The notes: a model not told the origin generated them from the letters alone. A stretch of DNA of 64,000 bases from CAMDTE01 sp964504345 (GCA_964504345.1 CAZDDX010000001.1:62001-126000), one strand, 5' to 3'. Shown: positions 25,708-34,619, numbered from the stretch's first letter. Numbers and translations are program-made.

Positions 25708-26972
25708 GCGCGCAAAATGGTTTGTTCGCGGTCCGGACCGACAGAAACCAAGGTCACCGGCACCCCAACCGCTTTTTCTATGAAGGCCACGTAGTCCAGC
25801 AGCGCTTGCGGCAACTGATCGGCATTGCTCATTCCGGTCAAGTCCTGGTTCCAGCCCGGTAACTCAATGAATTGGGGTTGAACCCACTGCTCCTCTAAGG
25901 AATAGGGGAGTCGGTCCATCAATTCACCGCGGTAGGAGTAGTGCGTGCACACGCTGAGCTGCTCAAATCCGGACAAAACATCAGCCTTCATCATCATCAA
26001 CTCCGTCACTCCGTTGATTTCTACGGCGTACTTCAAGGCGGGTAGGTCCAACCAACCACACCGACGAGCACGTCCCGTGGTGGAACCAAACTCGCGTCCT
26101 ACTTGGCGCATGCGTTCCCCGGTTTCGTTGTTCAACTCTGTGGGAAAGGGGCCGGATCCCACACGGGTGCAGTACGCCTTGAAAATTCCCAGAACACGCC
26201 CAATTCGGTTGGGTGCAACGCCCAATCCTGTGCACGCTCCGGCGCACGTGGTGGTGGAGGAGGTCACAAAGGGGTAGGTACCAAAGTCCACGTCCAGCAA
26301 GGTGCCCTGTGCACCCTCGGCGAGGATTTTTTTGCCCGCCCGAAGGGCATCGCTGATGTAGTGGTCTGAATCTACCAAGCGCAGTTCGAGCAAGTGTTGA
26401 ACTGCTTCCATCCAACGTTTCTCTTCTGCGTCCAAGTCAAACGGAAATTCAAACCCGCGCAGCATTTCCAAGTGTTTGTTTTTCAACGCTTCGTACCGAT
26501 TCTGGAAGTCGGGAAGTTCTAAATCGCCCACGCGCAAACCGTTGCGTCCGGTCTTGTCCATGTAGGTGGGACCAATGCCCTTTAATGTGCTTCCGATTTT
26601 TTGAGCCCCTTTGGCCGATTCGGATGCCGCATCCAGCAAACGGTGGGTGGGCAGAATCAAGTGCGCCTTGCGGGAGAGCAACAAACGACGAAAGGCATTC
26701 GGATCCACCGAAGCCAACTTCTCCAATTCCGCCGCAAAAACCACGGGGTCAATGACCACCCCGTTGCCAATCAAGTTGTCCACGCCTTCATGAAAAATAC
26801 CGGAAGGGATGGTGTGCAAAACGTGCTTGATTCCGTTGAATTCCAAGGTGTGGCCGGCATTCGGTCCTCCTTGAAAACGCGCAACCACCTGGTATTCTTG
26901 CGTCAAGACGTCAACAATTTTCCCTTTTCCTTCGTCGCCCCATTGGAGGCCAAGCAGCACGTCTACGTTCAT
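25704..26972 (-). CDS. purA: Adenylosuccinate synthase
   Basis: 422 aa. The P-loop-like LLGLQWGDEGKGKIVDVL lies at residues 6-23; GGPNAGHT, STLKGIGPTYMDKTGR and TTGRARRCGWLD are further signatures. It converts IMP and aspartate to adenylosuccinate with GTP. Four-base ATGA-type overlaps tie it to fur upstream and the OstA-like gene downstream. Confidence 0.98.
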   Translation of the reverse strand: MNVDVLLGLQWGDEGKGKIVDVLTQEYQVVARFQGGPNAGHTLEFNGIKHVLHTIPSGIFHEGVDNLIGNGVVIDPVVFAAELEKLASVDPNAFRRLLLSRKAHLILPTHRLLDAASESAKGAQKIGSTLKGIGPTYMDKTGRNGLRVGDLELPDFQNRYEALKNKHLEMLRGFEFPFDLDAEEKRWMEAVQHLLELRLVDSDHYISDALRAGKKILAEGAQGTLLDVDFGTYPFVTSSTTTCAGACTGLGVAPNRIGRVLGIFKAYCTRVGSGPFPTELNNETGERMRQVGREFGSTTGRARRCGWLDLPALKYAVEINGVTELMMMKADVLSGFEQLSVCTHYSYRGELMDRLPYSLEEQWVQPQFIELPGWNQDLTGMSNADQLPQALLDYVAFIEKAVGVPVTLVSVGPDREQTILRA

Positions 26973-27406
26973 GGTGTTTTCTTTTTGGCGTAGAAGTACA
27001 GGGAATGCCCAGTGACCTCTACCCCGAAGACCTCTTCGATGGTCGATTTAATTTGTTGAATACGCGGGTCGCAAAATTCCTTCACTTCTCCGGAGTCGGT
27101 TAGAATCAGGTGATCGTGTTGGCGATTGAAATAACTCTTCTCGTAAAGGGCTTGACCTTGAGCGAATTGATGTTTTCGAACCAAGCCGCATTGAAGCAGC
27201 AAATCCATGGTGTTGTACAGGGTGGCCCGGCTCACCCGGTAGTTCTTGGATTTCATGGAGAGGTACAGAGCCTCAATCCCAAAATGCTCGTCGCTGGCGT
27301 AAATTTCTTTGAGTATGGCGTAGCGTTCGGGCGTTTTGCGCTGCCCGTTGGCCTCCAAAAAGTCCGTAAAAACTTGGCTGACCTGCTGATAGGCTTGGTC
27401 ATTCAT
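26969..27406 (-). CDS. fur: Fur-family transcriptional regulator
   Basis: 145 aa. The winged helix (TPERYAILKEIYASDEHFGIEALYLSM and YRVSRATLYNTMDLLLQCGL) and the metal-sensing segment QHDHLILTDSGEVKEFCD fit Fur. The positions that normally hold the first CxxC of the structural zinc site read LTDSG, so that site is missing. It may respond to iron or another metal. It starts an operon with purA and an envelope gene, a conserved but unexplained arrangement in this phylum. The ATG at 27406 lies 19 bases from a TACCTTTG box. Confidence 0.88.
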   Translation of the reverse strand: MNDQAYQQVSQVFTDFLEANGQRKTPERYAILKEIYASDEHFGIEALYLSMKSKNYRVSRATLYNTMDLLLQCGLVRKHQFAQGQALYEKSYFNRQHDHLILTDSGEVKEFCDPRIQQIKSTIEEVFGVEVTGHSLYFYAKKKTP

Positions 27407-27425
27407 TGGCTCCGGAATCAAGGCG

Positions 27426-27433
27426 CAAAGGTA
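27426..27433 (-). promoter_or_regulatory. -7 box of the fur-purA-ostA operon
   Basis: TACCTTTG, perfect match, 19 bases before the fur ATG at 27406. Confidence 0.6.
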
Positions 27434-27482
27434 CAAAATTCACAATGCGCAGTACTCGTTTATCGCACTAACTTGCGTGGGT

Positions 27483-29369
27483 ATGCTGAAAATAGTTCGC
27501 TTGCTCGCTGCAACGATTGGGTTGCTTTGTTTGGTCGCACCCGTTGCAACGGCGCAAAACAAAAAAGCCGTCGTTTTTTTTGAAAAGGCGCGCGCTGCCG
27601 CGTACGCAAAACAGTATTCCAGCGCGGTGGAGCTGGCGGAGAAAGCACTTCAGAAAGATCCGTCCTACAGCGCGGCAGCGCTCTTGAGAGCGGATGTTTA
27701 TTCCGTTTTGGGCCCCGTGGATTCTGCCTTCAAGGCGTACCAGAAAGCGTTTGAAAAACACCAAGCTGGTAACGTGGCCTTGCTTCGGTGGGGGCAATTG
27801 GCGCACAAAAACGAACAGTACACCACCGCAGACTCCCTGTTTCAGGCCTGCATGCAGCGCGAAAAAACGGGTACCTCCATCCGCAAAATGGCCGAACGCA
27901 TGCAGCCCACTTCTGCCTTTGCGGCAAAAGCAGTGCGCAACCCCTTGCCGTACACCGTTTTTGACCTTGGCGACTCCATCAATCGAATGGAGTTGAACTA
28001 CTTTCCGGTGCCGGTGGCCGCAGATTCCACCCTATTGTTCACGGGCAAGAACGACACCCGGTCCCCATACGACGAAAACTTGTTCTTCAGCAGAATGAAA
28101 AAGGGTGGTGGTTGGACTGCCCCCCAGCTTTTGCCCGGACGGGTCAATACCACTTCCAACGAAGGGGCAGTAGCCATCCGTGGGGACGGTCGGTACCTGG
28201 TATTCGCAGGCTGTGATCGGCCAGAGGGTCGGGGCTCTTGCGACTTGTACGGTTCGGTTTGGACCGCGCGCGGGTGGTCCGAACCCTTTTCCTTGGGGGA
28301 CAGCATCAACACCCCGCAGTGGGAAACGCAACCGACCTTGTCCTCGGACGGGCGAACGCTCCTCTTTGTGCGCGCCCCCGAACGGGACAAAGCCAATTCC
28401 ACCATCTTCATTTGCACCCAGCTTCCCGACGGTTCCTGGAGTAAGGCCAAACCGTTGCCGGGCCCCGTCAACACCCCGTACAACGATCTTTGCCCGCGTT
28501 TGCACGCCGACGGCAACACCTTATATTTCTCCTCCGACGGCCACTCGGGTATGGGCGGATTGGACTTGTTCGTTTCGCGCCGCCAGGCCGACGGTAGTTG
28601 GGGAGCCCCCACCAACATGGGATATCCCATCAACAGCCCTCAGGACGATTTTGGACTGGCGGTTTCACCGGACGGGAAAACGGGCTACATGGGAAGGGGA
28701 GGTTTGTACGAAAATCGCGGCATTCGCCTCTTTGGGTACGGCCTTCCGCGCGAGGTTCAGCCGGAGCCCATTCAGTGGTTTGAAGCGGTAGCAGTAGACG
28801 ACCAAACCGGCAAGAATTTAAAAGCGTCTTGGCGCTTGGAAGCGGACCGGTTGTTTCAAGGGACGGTCTTCGACGGCTCTAACTACAGCACCAGTCTTTT
28901 ACCCAATCGATCCTATTCGCTGCAAATCTCTGCGCCCGGTTACAACATGGTGTCCGACCGCTTGGAAATCAGCACTGTAGGCACCAGAATCAGCAAGTCT
29001 TACCGACTGGTCCCGTTGGAAAACAACCAGCGTTTGGTGCTGCAAAATGTTTTGTTCGATACGGACTCAACGCGCATCAATCCGGGGGCTGCCAGTGAAT
29101 TGGACGCCTTGGCACGTTGGTTGGCGGTCAACCCGCAGGTTTCCTTGGTCTTGGAAGGCCACACAGACAACCAAGGTTCGGCTTCCTACAATCGGAGTTT
29201 GAGCCAGGGGCGTGCGAATGCGGTGAAACAGGCCCTGCTGGAACGCGGAGTAGACGCGTCGCGCACCGAAGCCAAAGGATACGGTCCAGATCGCCCGGTA
29301 GCCACCAACGCAACCCCCGAGGGACGGGCTTTAAACCGCCGAACGGAGCTGCTGATTCAGATCAAATAA
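27483..29369 (+). CDS. OmpA-family protein with TPR and WD40/PD40-like repeats
   Basis: 628 aa from the ATG at 27483; a GTG two codons upstream is possible. Order: signal peptide (ends near VATA), TPR-like helices (residues 27-130), PD40 beta-propeller repeats (FSSDGHSGMGGLDLFVSR, GAVAIRGDGRYLVFAG and others, about 170-430), a carboxypeptidase-regulatory-like domain (about 430-510) and an OmpA peptidoglycan-binding domain (LVLEGHTDNQGSASYNRSLS, RRTELLI). It likely links outer membrane and cell wall. Such proteins also occur near type IX secretion genes, but no such neighbours are seen here. Confidence 0.9.
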   Translation: MLKIVRLLAATIGLLCLVAPVATAQNKKAVVFFEKARAAAYAKQYSSAVELAEKALQKDPSYSAAALLRADVYSVLGPVDSAFKAYQKAFEKHQAGNVALLRWGQLAHKNEQYTTADSLFQACMQREKTGTSIRKMAERMQPTSAFAAKAVRNPLPYTVFDLGDSINRMELNYFPVPVAADSTLLFTGKNDTRSPYDENLFFSRMKKGGGWTAPQLLPGRVNTTSNEGAVAIRGDGRYLVFAGCDRPEGRGSCDLYGSVWTARGWSEPFSLGDSINTPQWETQPTLSSDGRTLLFVRAPERDKANSTIFICTQLPDGSWSKAKPLPGPVNTPYNDLCPRLHADGNTLYFSSDGHSGMGGLDLFVSRRQADGSWGAPTNMGYPINSPQDDFGLAVSPDGKTGYMGRGGLYENRGIRLFGYGLPREVQPEPIQWFEAVAVDDQTGKNLKASWRLEADRLFQGTVFDGSNYSTSLLPNRSYSLQISAPGYNMVSDRLEISTVGTRISKSYRLVPLENNQRLVLQNVLFDTDSTRINPGAASELDALARWLAVNPQVSLVLEGHTDNQGSASYNRSLSQGRANAVKQALLERGVDASRTEAKGYGPDRPVATNATPEGRALNRRTELLIQIK

Positions 29370-29383
29370 TTGTTGAATCATCT

Positions 29384-30664
29384 TTAATATCGTTCTGGCC
29401 AGCAATGTTTTAAGTACCTCAAGAACTCCTGTTCTTTGGGATTATTGGCCGGTACGTAAAAGGGCTTCAAATCGGTCCGGTCCGGAAAGTAGTTTTGCGG
29501 GGTAAAGTGCCCCGGAAAATCATGTGGATAGGCGTAATCCACGCCGTAGCCCAAGTGCTTCATGGCCCGAGTAGAGGCGTTACGCAGGTGAAGGGGTACG
29601 GAGGTTTGCGCCGTCGCTTCCGCTGCGGCCAGCGCGGCATCCATGGCCAAATAGGATGCATTTGATTTGGGCGACGAAGCCAAGTACACAATGCACTGAC
29701 CCAAGGGAATGCGCGCCTCAGGCATGCCCAACTTCTCCACGGCGTCGAAGGTTGAGTTGGCCAAAACCAAGGCATTGGGGTTGGCGTTTCCAATGTCTTC
29801 AGACGCGGAAATCAGCAAGCGTCGCGCGATGAAATGAGGAGGTTCCCCGCCCGCCAACATGCGGGCAGCCCAGTACAAGGCGGCATCGGGATCCGACCCC
29901 CGAATGCTCTTGATGAGCGCAGAAGCCAAGTCGTAGTGCGCTTCCCCACCTTTGTCGTAATGAACCACCATGCGCGCACCCACGGACGCCACAAATTCGT
30001 TGGTCAACTCCGTTACGTTTTGCCCAGCGGCTTGCTCCAACACCCATTCCGTTTGGTTGAGCATTTTGCGCCCGTCGCCACCCGCCAAGGCCACTAGTGT
30101 TTCCCATTCACGCACCGCAACGTTCAACGAACGGAGGTACTCGTCCTCCGCCAGTGCGCGTTCCGCCAATTGCTGCAGCTCCGAATCGCTCAACGATTGC
30201 AAAACGTACAATTGGCAACGGGAAAGCAGGGCCGGAATGACTTCAAAGCTGGGGTTTTCCGTGGTGGCACCCACCAGGGTAACAATCCCTTTTTCCACGG
30301 CGGCCAGCAAGGCGTCTTGCTGCGCTTTGGAAAATCGATGGATCTCGTCGATGAACAGCAAATGCCCGTTGGTGGAGCGAAAAAGGGAATTTTGTTCGGC
30401 CTGCTGCAGCACCTCGCGTACTTCTTTGACTCCGGATGAAATGGCGCTTAAGGCCGTAAAGCCCATGCCGGTTTCGCCGGCCAAAAGCAAGGCCAAGGTA
30501 GTCTTTCCCACCCCCGGAGGGCCCCAAAACAGGAGGGAAGGCAGGCGTTTGGTTTGGATGGACGCAGTCAGTGCGCCGCGTTCCCCAACCAAGTGGCTTT
30601 GTCCCACCAAATCAGCCAATTGCTGCGGCCTGCGTCGCTCTGCTAAAGGAATGCGCTTTTCCAT
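29384..30664 (-). CDS. rarA: Replication-associated recombination protein A (MgsA/RarA)
   Basis: 426 aa AAA+ ATPase: Walker A LFWGPPGVGKTT near residue 50, Walker B LLFIDEIHRFSKAQQDALL, sensor 1 VGATTENPSFE, and the MgsA C-terminal domain (GSDPDAALYWAARMLAGGEP). It acts on stalled replication forks and interacts with SSB and the replisome. Fifteen bases separate its stop from the OmpA gene. A TACTTTAG box lies 4 bases before the ATG. Confidence 0.95.
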   Translation of the reverse strand: MEKRIPLAERRRPQQLADLVGQSHLVGERGALTASIQTKRLPSLLFWGPPGVGKTTLALLLAGETGMGFTALSAISSGVKEVREVLQQAEQNSLFRSTNGHLLFIDEIHRFSKAQQDALLAAVEKGIVTLVGATTENPSFEVIPALLSRCQLYVLQSLSDSELQQLAERALAEDEYLRSLNVAVREWETLVALAGGDGRKMLNQTEWVLEQAAGQNVTELTNEFVASVGARMVVHYDKGGEAHYDLASALIKSIRGSDPDAALYWAARMLAGGEPPHFIARRLLISASEDIGNANPNALVLANSTFDAVEKLGMPEARIPLGQCIVYLASSPKSNASYLAMDAALAAAEATAQTSVPLHLRNASTRAMKHLGYGVDYAYPHDFPGHFTPQNYFPDRTDLKPFYVPANNPKEQEFLRYLKHCWPERY

Positions 30665-30668
30665 GGGT

Positions 30669-30676
30669 CTAAAGTA
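30669..30676 (-). promoter_or_regulatory. Probable -7 box of rarA
   Basis: TACTTTAG, one mismatch to TAnnTTTG, 4 bases before the ATG at 30664. Confidence 0.5.
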
Positions 30677-30705
30677 CCTCAGATCGCGGTACCAAAAATC
30701 GTTCG

Positions 30706-31503
30706 TTACAGGAGACCTTCAACGCCCATGCCAAAAAGGGCGTAGTCGTACTTTACGGGATCCTGGGGATCCAGCTTGCGCAATGCGGCATCCAATTCCA
30801 GTACGGCCCGCGCATCCGTTGCGGTTCGTTGCAACAAGCCCAACGATCGGGCCACTCGTCCGGAGTGTACGTCCAAAGGACAACTCAACTTGGACTTGGG
30901 CAAGTGGGACCAAATTCCCAAATCCACTCCGCCCGCGGCGGGACGAATCATCCACCTCAAGTACAAGTGTAAGCGTTTGGCGGCCGATCCCGCAGCAGGG
31001 GACGCCACGTGCTTCGCCGTGCGCGCGGGTGCCTCCGCAGCCTCCAGAAAAGCCGAGCGAAATCGATCTACGGCGTTAAAATAGTTGATTTCCGTTTCCT
31101 GGGGTTGAAACAAAGGAGCCAAACTCCCGTGTTCTTGGTGGAGTCGACGCAAACCCCGAACAAAAACGTGCCCGTCTTCCGGAAGAAACGTCCGATGCCC
31201 CGGTTTCCACTGCGCCAATTCCCGGTCCGACGCCTGAAGTACAAAATCCCCCGGGGCGTCGTCCATGGAGGAAAAAAGCTTCTCCAAACTGGCACGGATG
31301 GATTTCCGCTGCCCCCAGGCCCACACTGCCGCAAAAAGTCCTGCCACCTCCGCGTCCCAAGCCCGTTCCGCGTACCGCCGAGGGAACTCTACGGGGTCGT
31401 CCACGGCAAATTTGGGATGCTCAAAGGCCGACGCTTTCTTGTTTAAAAAGATGCGCAATTCATCGCTGGGACCCTCCAATCGACTCAAATTCAAATCGTT
31501 CAT
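30706..31503 (-). CDS. TIGR02757/DUF2400 family protein
   Basis: 265 aa. The conserved C-terminal segment (LSCPLDVHSGRVARSLGLLQ and DPQDPVKYDYALFGMGVEG) and the central LHLYLRWMIRP identify the DUF2400 family, which is widespread in Bacteroidota and of unknown function; the fold is thought to relate to helix-hairpin-helix DNA glycosylases, which I infer from family descriptions rather than from residues. It overlaps the ABC ATPase gene upstream by 4 bases. Confidence 0.85.
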   Translation of the reverse strand: MNDLNLSRLEGPSDELRIFLNKKASAFEHPKFAVDDPVEFPRRYAERAWDAEVAGLFAAVWAWGQRKSIRASLEKLFSSMDDAPGDFVLQASDRELAQWKPGHRTFLPEDGHVFVRGLRRLHQEHGSLAPLFQPQETEINYFNAVDRFRSAFLEAAEAPARTAKHVASPAAGSAAKRLHLYLRWMIRPAAGGVDLGIWSHLPKSKLSCPLDVHSGRVARSLGLLQRTATDARAVLELDAALRKLDPQDPVKYDYALFGMGVEGLL

Positions 31504-32162
31504 TCAGAAATGGTACCGGCCACCAAGTGCACCCGGCGATCCGCAAGGGCTGCCAATCGTTCCGAATGTGTCACAACAATGGCCCCAACGCCCCATTCGG
31601 CTACGGCCTGACGCAGTAAATCGTGTAGGGCTGCTGCATTTCCCGCGTCCAGATTGCCCGACGGTTCGTCCGCAAGCAACAATTTTGGTTTGTTGTGCAG
31701 TGCCCGAGCCACCGCCACACGTTGCTGTTCGCCTCCAGAAAGCGCATTGGGCTTGTGGTCCATGCGGTCTTCCAGTCCAAAAGCTTTCAACAAATTCGAC
31801 GCGCGCTCCAAGGCTTCCAGCTTGCTTTTGCCCGCCAAAAATCCGGGCATAGCGGCATTTTCCAGCGCGGTAAAGTCCGGCAGTAAATGATGGAATTGGA
31901 AGACAAAACCTACGGAATGCAGGCGGAACTGATCTTCTTGTTTCGCGGAAGTCGGGTAGGGGACCCCCTGAAATTCCAAACTACCAAAATCCGGCCGATC
32001 GAGTCGACCCAATAAATTCAATAAGGTGGTCTTTCCAGATCCAGAGGCCCCCAAGATGGCAACCAATTCACCGGAATGGACTTCCAAATCAATTCCCCGC
32101 AACACGTCTACGTTTCCGTAGCGTTTTTTTAGCCCCAGGGCACGAAGGAGAGGCGCGTTCAT
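31500..32162 (-). CDS. ABC transporter ATP-binding protein, LolD/MacB type
   Basis: 220 aa: Walker A ILGASGSGKTTLLNLLG near residue 38, Q-loop FVFQFHHLLPDFTA, signature ALSGGEQQRVAVARAL, Walker B LLLADEPSGNLD and the switch His in VVTHSERLA. It powers a LolCDE- or MacB-type complex in the inner membrane; no permease gene is adjacent, so the lipoprotein-release role is inferred. The frame continues upstream for 250 codons, but that extension is antisense to sucC; the ATG at 32162 has a perfect promoter box 4 bases away. Confidence 0.88.
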   Translation of the reverse strand: MNAPLLRALGLKKRYGNVDVLRGIDLEVHSGELVAILGASGSGKTTLLNLLGRLDRPDFGSLEFQGVPYPTSAKQEDQFRLHSVGFVFQFHHLLPDFTALENAAMPGFLAGKSKLEALERASNLLKAFGLEDRMDHKPNALSGGEQQRVAVARALHNKPKLLLADEPSGNLDAGNAAALHDLLRQAVAEWGVGAIVVTHSERLAALADRRVHLVAGTISE

Positions 32163-32166
32163 TTGC

Positions 32167-32174
32167 CAAAGGTA
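32167..32174 (-). promoter_or_regulatory. -7 box of the ABC ATPase-DUF2400 unit
   Basis: TACCTTTG, 4 bases before the ATG at 32162. With the sucC box it forms a perfect inverted repeat, CAAAGGTA-ACC-TACCTTTG (32167-32185). Confidence 0.65.
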
Positions 32175-32177
32175 ACC

Positions 32178-32185
32178 TACCTTTG
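32178..32185 (+). promoter_or_regulatory. -7 box of sucC
   Basis: TACCTTTG, 22 bases before the sucC ATG at 32208, only 3 bases from the opposite-strand box. Confidence 0.65.
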
Positions 32186-32207
32186 CACTCGGAAAAAAGC
32201 AAGAACC

Positions 32208-33398
32208 ATGAACCTTCACGAGTACCAAGGAAAAGCACTGTTGAGTGGCTATGGCGTGCGCACACAGCGCGGCATTGTTGCACAAACCCCCGATGAAGCG
32301 GTAGAAGCCGCCAAAAAATTGGCCGAAGAAACGGGTACCGGTTGGTTTGTAGTCAAAGCGCAAATCCACGCCGGTGGGCGCGGAAAAGGCGGTGGCGTCA
32401 AATTGGCCAAGAACCTGGACGAAGTTCGCGAAAAGGCCAACGCCATCTTGGGCATGCAGCTGATCACCCCGCAAACACCCCCCGAAGGGAAGAAAGTGCA
32501 CATGATCTACATCGCTGAAGACGTGTACTACCCAGGTCCCAGCGAAACCAAGGAATACTACATGTCTGTTTTGTTGGACCGTCAAAAGGGTCAAAACACG
32601 GTAGTTTACAGCACGGAAGGTGGCATGGACATCGAGGAGGTTGCCGAGCACACGCCCGAGCGCATCTTCAAGGAAGTAGTAGATCCCACCGTTGGTTTGC
32701 AACCGTTTCAAGCGCGCAAAATTGCCACCAATTTGGGTTGCACCGGAGGTGCATTTAAGGAAATGGTGGCCTTCGTTCAAAGCCTGTACACGGCGTACGT
32801 ATCCATCGATGCCTCTTTGTTCGAAATCAATCCGGTATTGAAAACGTCCGACGACAAGATCATTGCGGTGGACGCTAAGGTTTCTTTGGACGGCAACGGT
32901 TTGTTCCGCCATCCAGAATTGGCTGCGTTGCGCGATTTGCGAGAAGAAGACGCCACGGAAGTAGAAGCAGGCGAGGCCGGTTTGAATTTCGTGAAATTGG
33001 ACGGTAACGTGGGTTGCATGGTGAACGGTGCCGGTTTGGCCATGGCCACCATGGACATCATCAAAATGGCCGGCGGAAGCCCTGCGAATTTCTTGGACGT
33101 AGGCGGTACCGCTGATGCCAAGCGCGTTGAAACCGCGTTTCGCATCATTCTTCAGGATCCCAACGTCAAGGCCATTTTAGTCAATATTTTCGGTGGAATC
33201 GTTCGGTGCGACCGCGTAGCCCAAGGGATTGTGGATGCGTACCGCTCCATCGGTGAGATTCCCGTTCCCATCATTGTTCGTTTGCAGGGTACGAATGCTG
33301 AGGAGGCCAAGGCTTTGATCGACAACAGCGGTTTGACGGTGTATTCGGCCATCGCACTCAAGGAAGCGGCAGATTTGGTGCAGTCTTTGGTTAAGTAA
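32208..33398 (+). CDS. sucC: Succinyl-CoA synthetase (ADP-forming) beta subunit
   Basis: 396 aa. MNLHEYQGKALLSGYGV opens the ATP-grasp domain; KAQIHAGGRGKGGGVKLAK, LFEINPVLKT and VNIFGGIVRCDRVAQGI are diagnostic. Together with SucD it makes succinyl-CoA or ATP in the citric acid cycle. Its partner sucD is in this window too, but about 26 kb away on the other strand. The ATG at 32208 is chosen over an upstream in-frame start because of homology and the promoter position. Confidence 0.97.
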   Translation: MNLHEYQGKALLSGYGVRTQRGIVAQTPDEAVEAAKKLAEETGTGWFVVKAQIHAGGRGKGGGVKLAKNLDEVREKANAILGMQLITPQTPPEGKKVHMIYIAEDVYYPGPSETKEYYMSVLLDRQKGQNTVVYSTEGGMDIEEVAEHTPERIFKEVVDPTVGLQPFQARKIATNLGCTGGAFKEMVAFVQSLYTAYVSIDASLFEINPVLKTSDDKIIAVDAKVSLDGNGLFRHPELAALRDLREEDATEVEAGEAGLNFVKLDGNVGCMVNGAGLAMATMDIIKMAGGSPANFLDVGGTADAKRVETAFRIILQDPNVKAILVNIFGGIVRCDRVAQGIVDAYRSIGEIPVPIIVRLQGTNAEEAKALIDNSGLTVYSAIALKEAADLVQSLVK

Positions 33399-33418
33399 AC
33401 CAATCTAATTATCATAGG

Positions 33419-33994
33419 GTGAGCATCTTGGAACTAATTTCCTCGGTGCTCACCGTTTTTTTTGTGCTCGGTACCGCGCACCAGAAAATATGGTCCTGGC
33501 CCGTCGGTATTGCGGGCACCGTGCTGGCCATTCCTCCTTATTTAGAAGCCGGACTGTTAGCAGAAGCACTTCTGCAAGGGGTCTACGCGGTCTTGGGCGG
33601 ATGGGGGTGGTTTGCTTGGAGAATAGATCGCACCCACCAAAACGCCGGTGCTGAAATTCCTCAGTGGATGACGTCGGTGGGGCGGTTCCGTGTGCTCGTG
33701 CTTTTTGCCTTGCTGTGGCTTGTTTCTGGCTGGGTCTTCTGGAGTTCCAGTGTGCTGCCCGTTTTAGACACGGCCTTGTTGTCCGCGGGCCTCGTAGCAA
33801 CGGGTTTGGAGGCAAAAAGAAAAATGGAGGCCTGGCCCTTATGGATCGTTGCGAACGCCCTGAGTTCGTTTATTGCGGTGCAACGCGAAATGTGGGCATT
33901 CGCAAGCCTCTACCTGGCCCTAACGGTGCTCAGCGGCTACAGCTACACTAAATGGTCTCGCTCAAGGAATTCAGCCACTGCCGAAAAGCGTTGA
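33419..33994 (+). CDS. pnuC: Nicotinamide riboside transporter PnuC
   Basis: 191 aa with a GTG start. Hydrophobic helices run through the protein; SWPVGIAGTVLAIPPYLEAG and QGVYAVLGGWGWFAWR are the conserved PnuC motifs for nicotinamide riboside uptake. It follows sucC by 20 bases and has no promoter box of its own that I can see, so it may be read from the sucC promoter. Its 3' end overlaps the convergent hydrolase gene by 47 bases. Confidence 0.88.
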   Translation: MSILELISSVLTVFFVLGTAHQKIWSWPVGIAGTVLAIPPYLEAGLLAEALLQGVYAVLGGWGWFAWRIDRTHQNAGAEIPQWMTSVGRFRVLVLFALLWLVSGWVFWSSSVLPVLDTALLSAGLVATGLEAKRKMEAWPLWIVANALSSFIAVQREMWAFASLYLALTVLSGYSYTKWSRSRNSATAEKR

Positions 33995-34619
33995 AGGCGT
34001 CGGCGTCGATTCCGTGCCCCAACCACTTGAACCGGTGGTAATCAACGAGAATTCCACTTAATTTTTGGAGCTCATCGTAGGTGGTATCTGGCCAGGCAAT
34101 GGGGATGACTTGGTCCTCTTCTCCGTGCGCAGCCCATAAGGGAGGAACACGCTCTGCGCTGGGAATGACGGGGGTTAAATCACGGTTCCAATAGCCCGAA
34201 AATGCGGCAACACCCCGAATTTTTGAAGGTGCTTGAAGCACCGTGGCCAGGGACAGAATGGCGCCCTGCGAGAATCCTACCAAAACCGGCGGATGTAAGG
34301 CACATCCCGCAGCAGCCGGCAACTTCTCCAATGCTCCAAGCAACTGATTAATGGATTGTTCCGCTTCTTCGTGGTTGGACCACTCGGATCGTGGTTTTTC
34401 AAAATCAATGGAAAACCAAGCACGTCCGCCTTGCAGCAATGCCAGAGGTGCACGCATCGAAAAAACCGCTGATTGGGCCGGAAAGAAACGTTCGAATGAA
34501 AACAAATCGTCTTCGTTGCTCCCATAACCATGAAGCAAAACGAACGAGGGTAGGGGATTCCCTGCCGAATGAGGGGTCGACGGCCCCCTGAATTTGGCCA
34601 ATAGCCCGTTTAATTCCAT
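33948..34619 (-). CDS. Alpha/beta hydrolase of the phospholipase/carboxylesterase family
   Basis: 223 aa. LLHGYGSNEDDLFSF gives the oxyanion strand, VGFSQGAILSLA the nucleophile elbow, AHGEEDQVIP the acid residue and WLGHGID the catalytic His, as in the YpfH/Est phospholipase-carboxylesterase group. Substrate unknown. The ATG at 34619 overlaps the DUF2452 gene by 10 bases; the longer in-frame start is rejected because it would read through that gene. Confidence 0.85.
   Translation of the reverse strand: MELNGLLAKFRGPSTPHSAGNPLPSFVLLHGYGSNEDDLFSFERFFPAQSAVFSMRAPLALLQGGRAWFSIDFEKPRSEWSNHEEAEQSINQLLGALEKLPAAAGCALHPPVLVGFSQGAILSLATVLQAPSKIRGVAAFSGYWNRDLTPVIPSAERVPPLWAAHGEEDQVIPIAWPDTTYDELQKLSGILVDYHRFKWLGHGIDADAFNAFRQWLNSLSETI

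Noticed and set aside
29970..31079. Long open frame (369 codons) on the plus strand opposite rarA and TIGR02757
   Set aside because: Low-complexity, Ser/Arg-rich shadow of two real genes; no start signal or recognisable domain.
32163..32912. A 250-codon upstream extension of the ABC ATPase reading frame
   Set aside because: It runs antisense through sucC, has no homology pattern, and the ATG at 32162 has a perfect promoter box 4 bases away.
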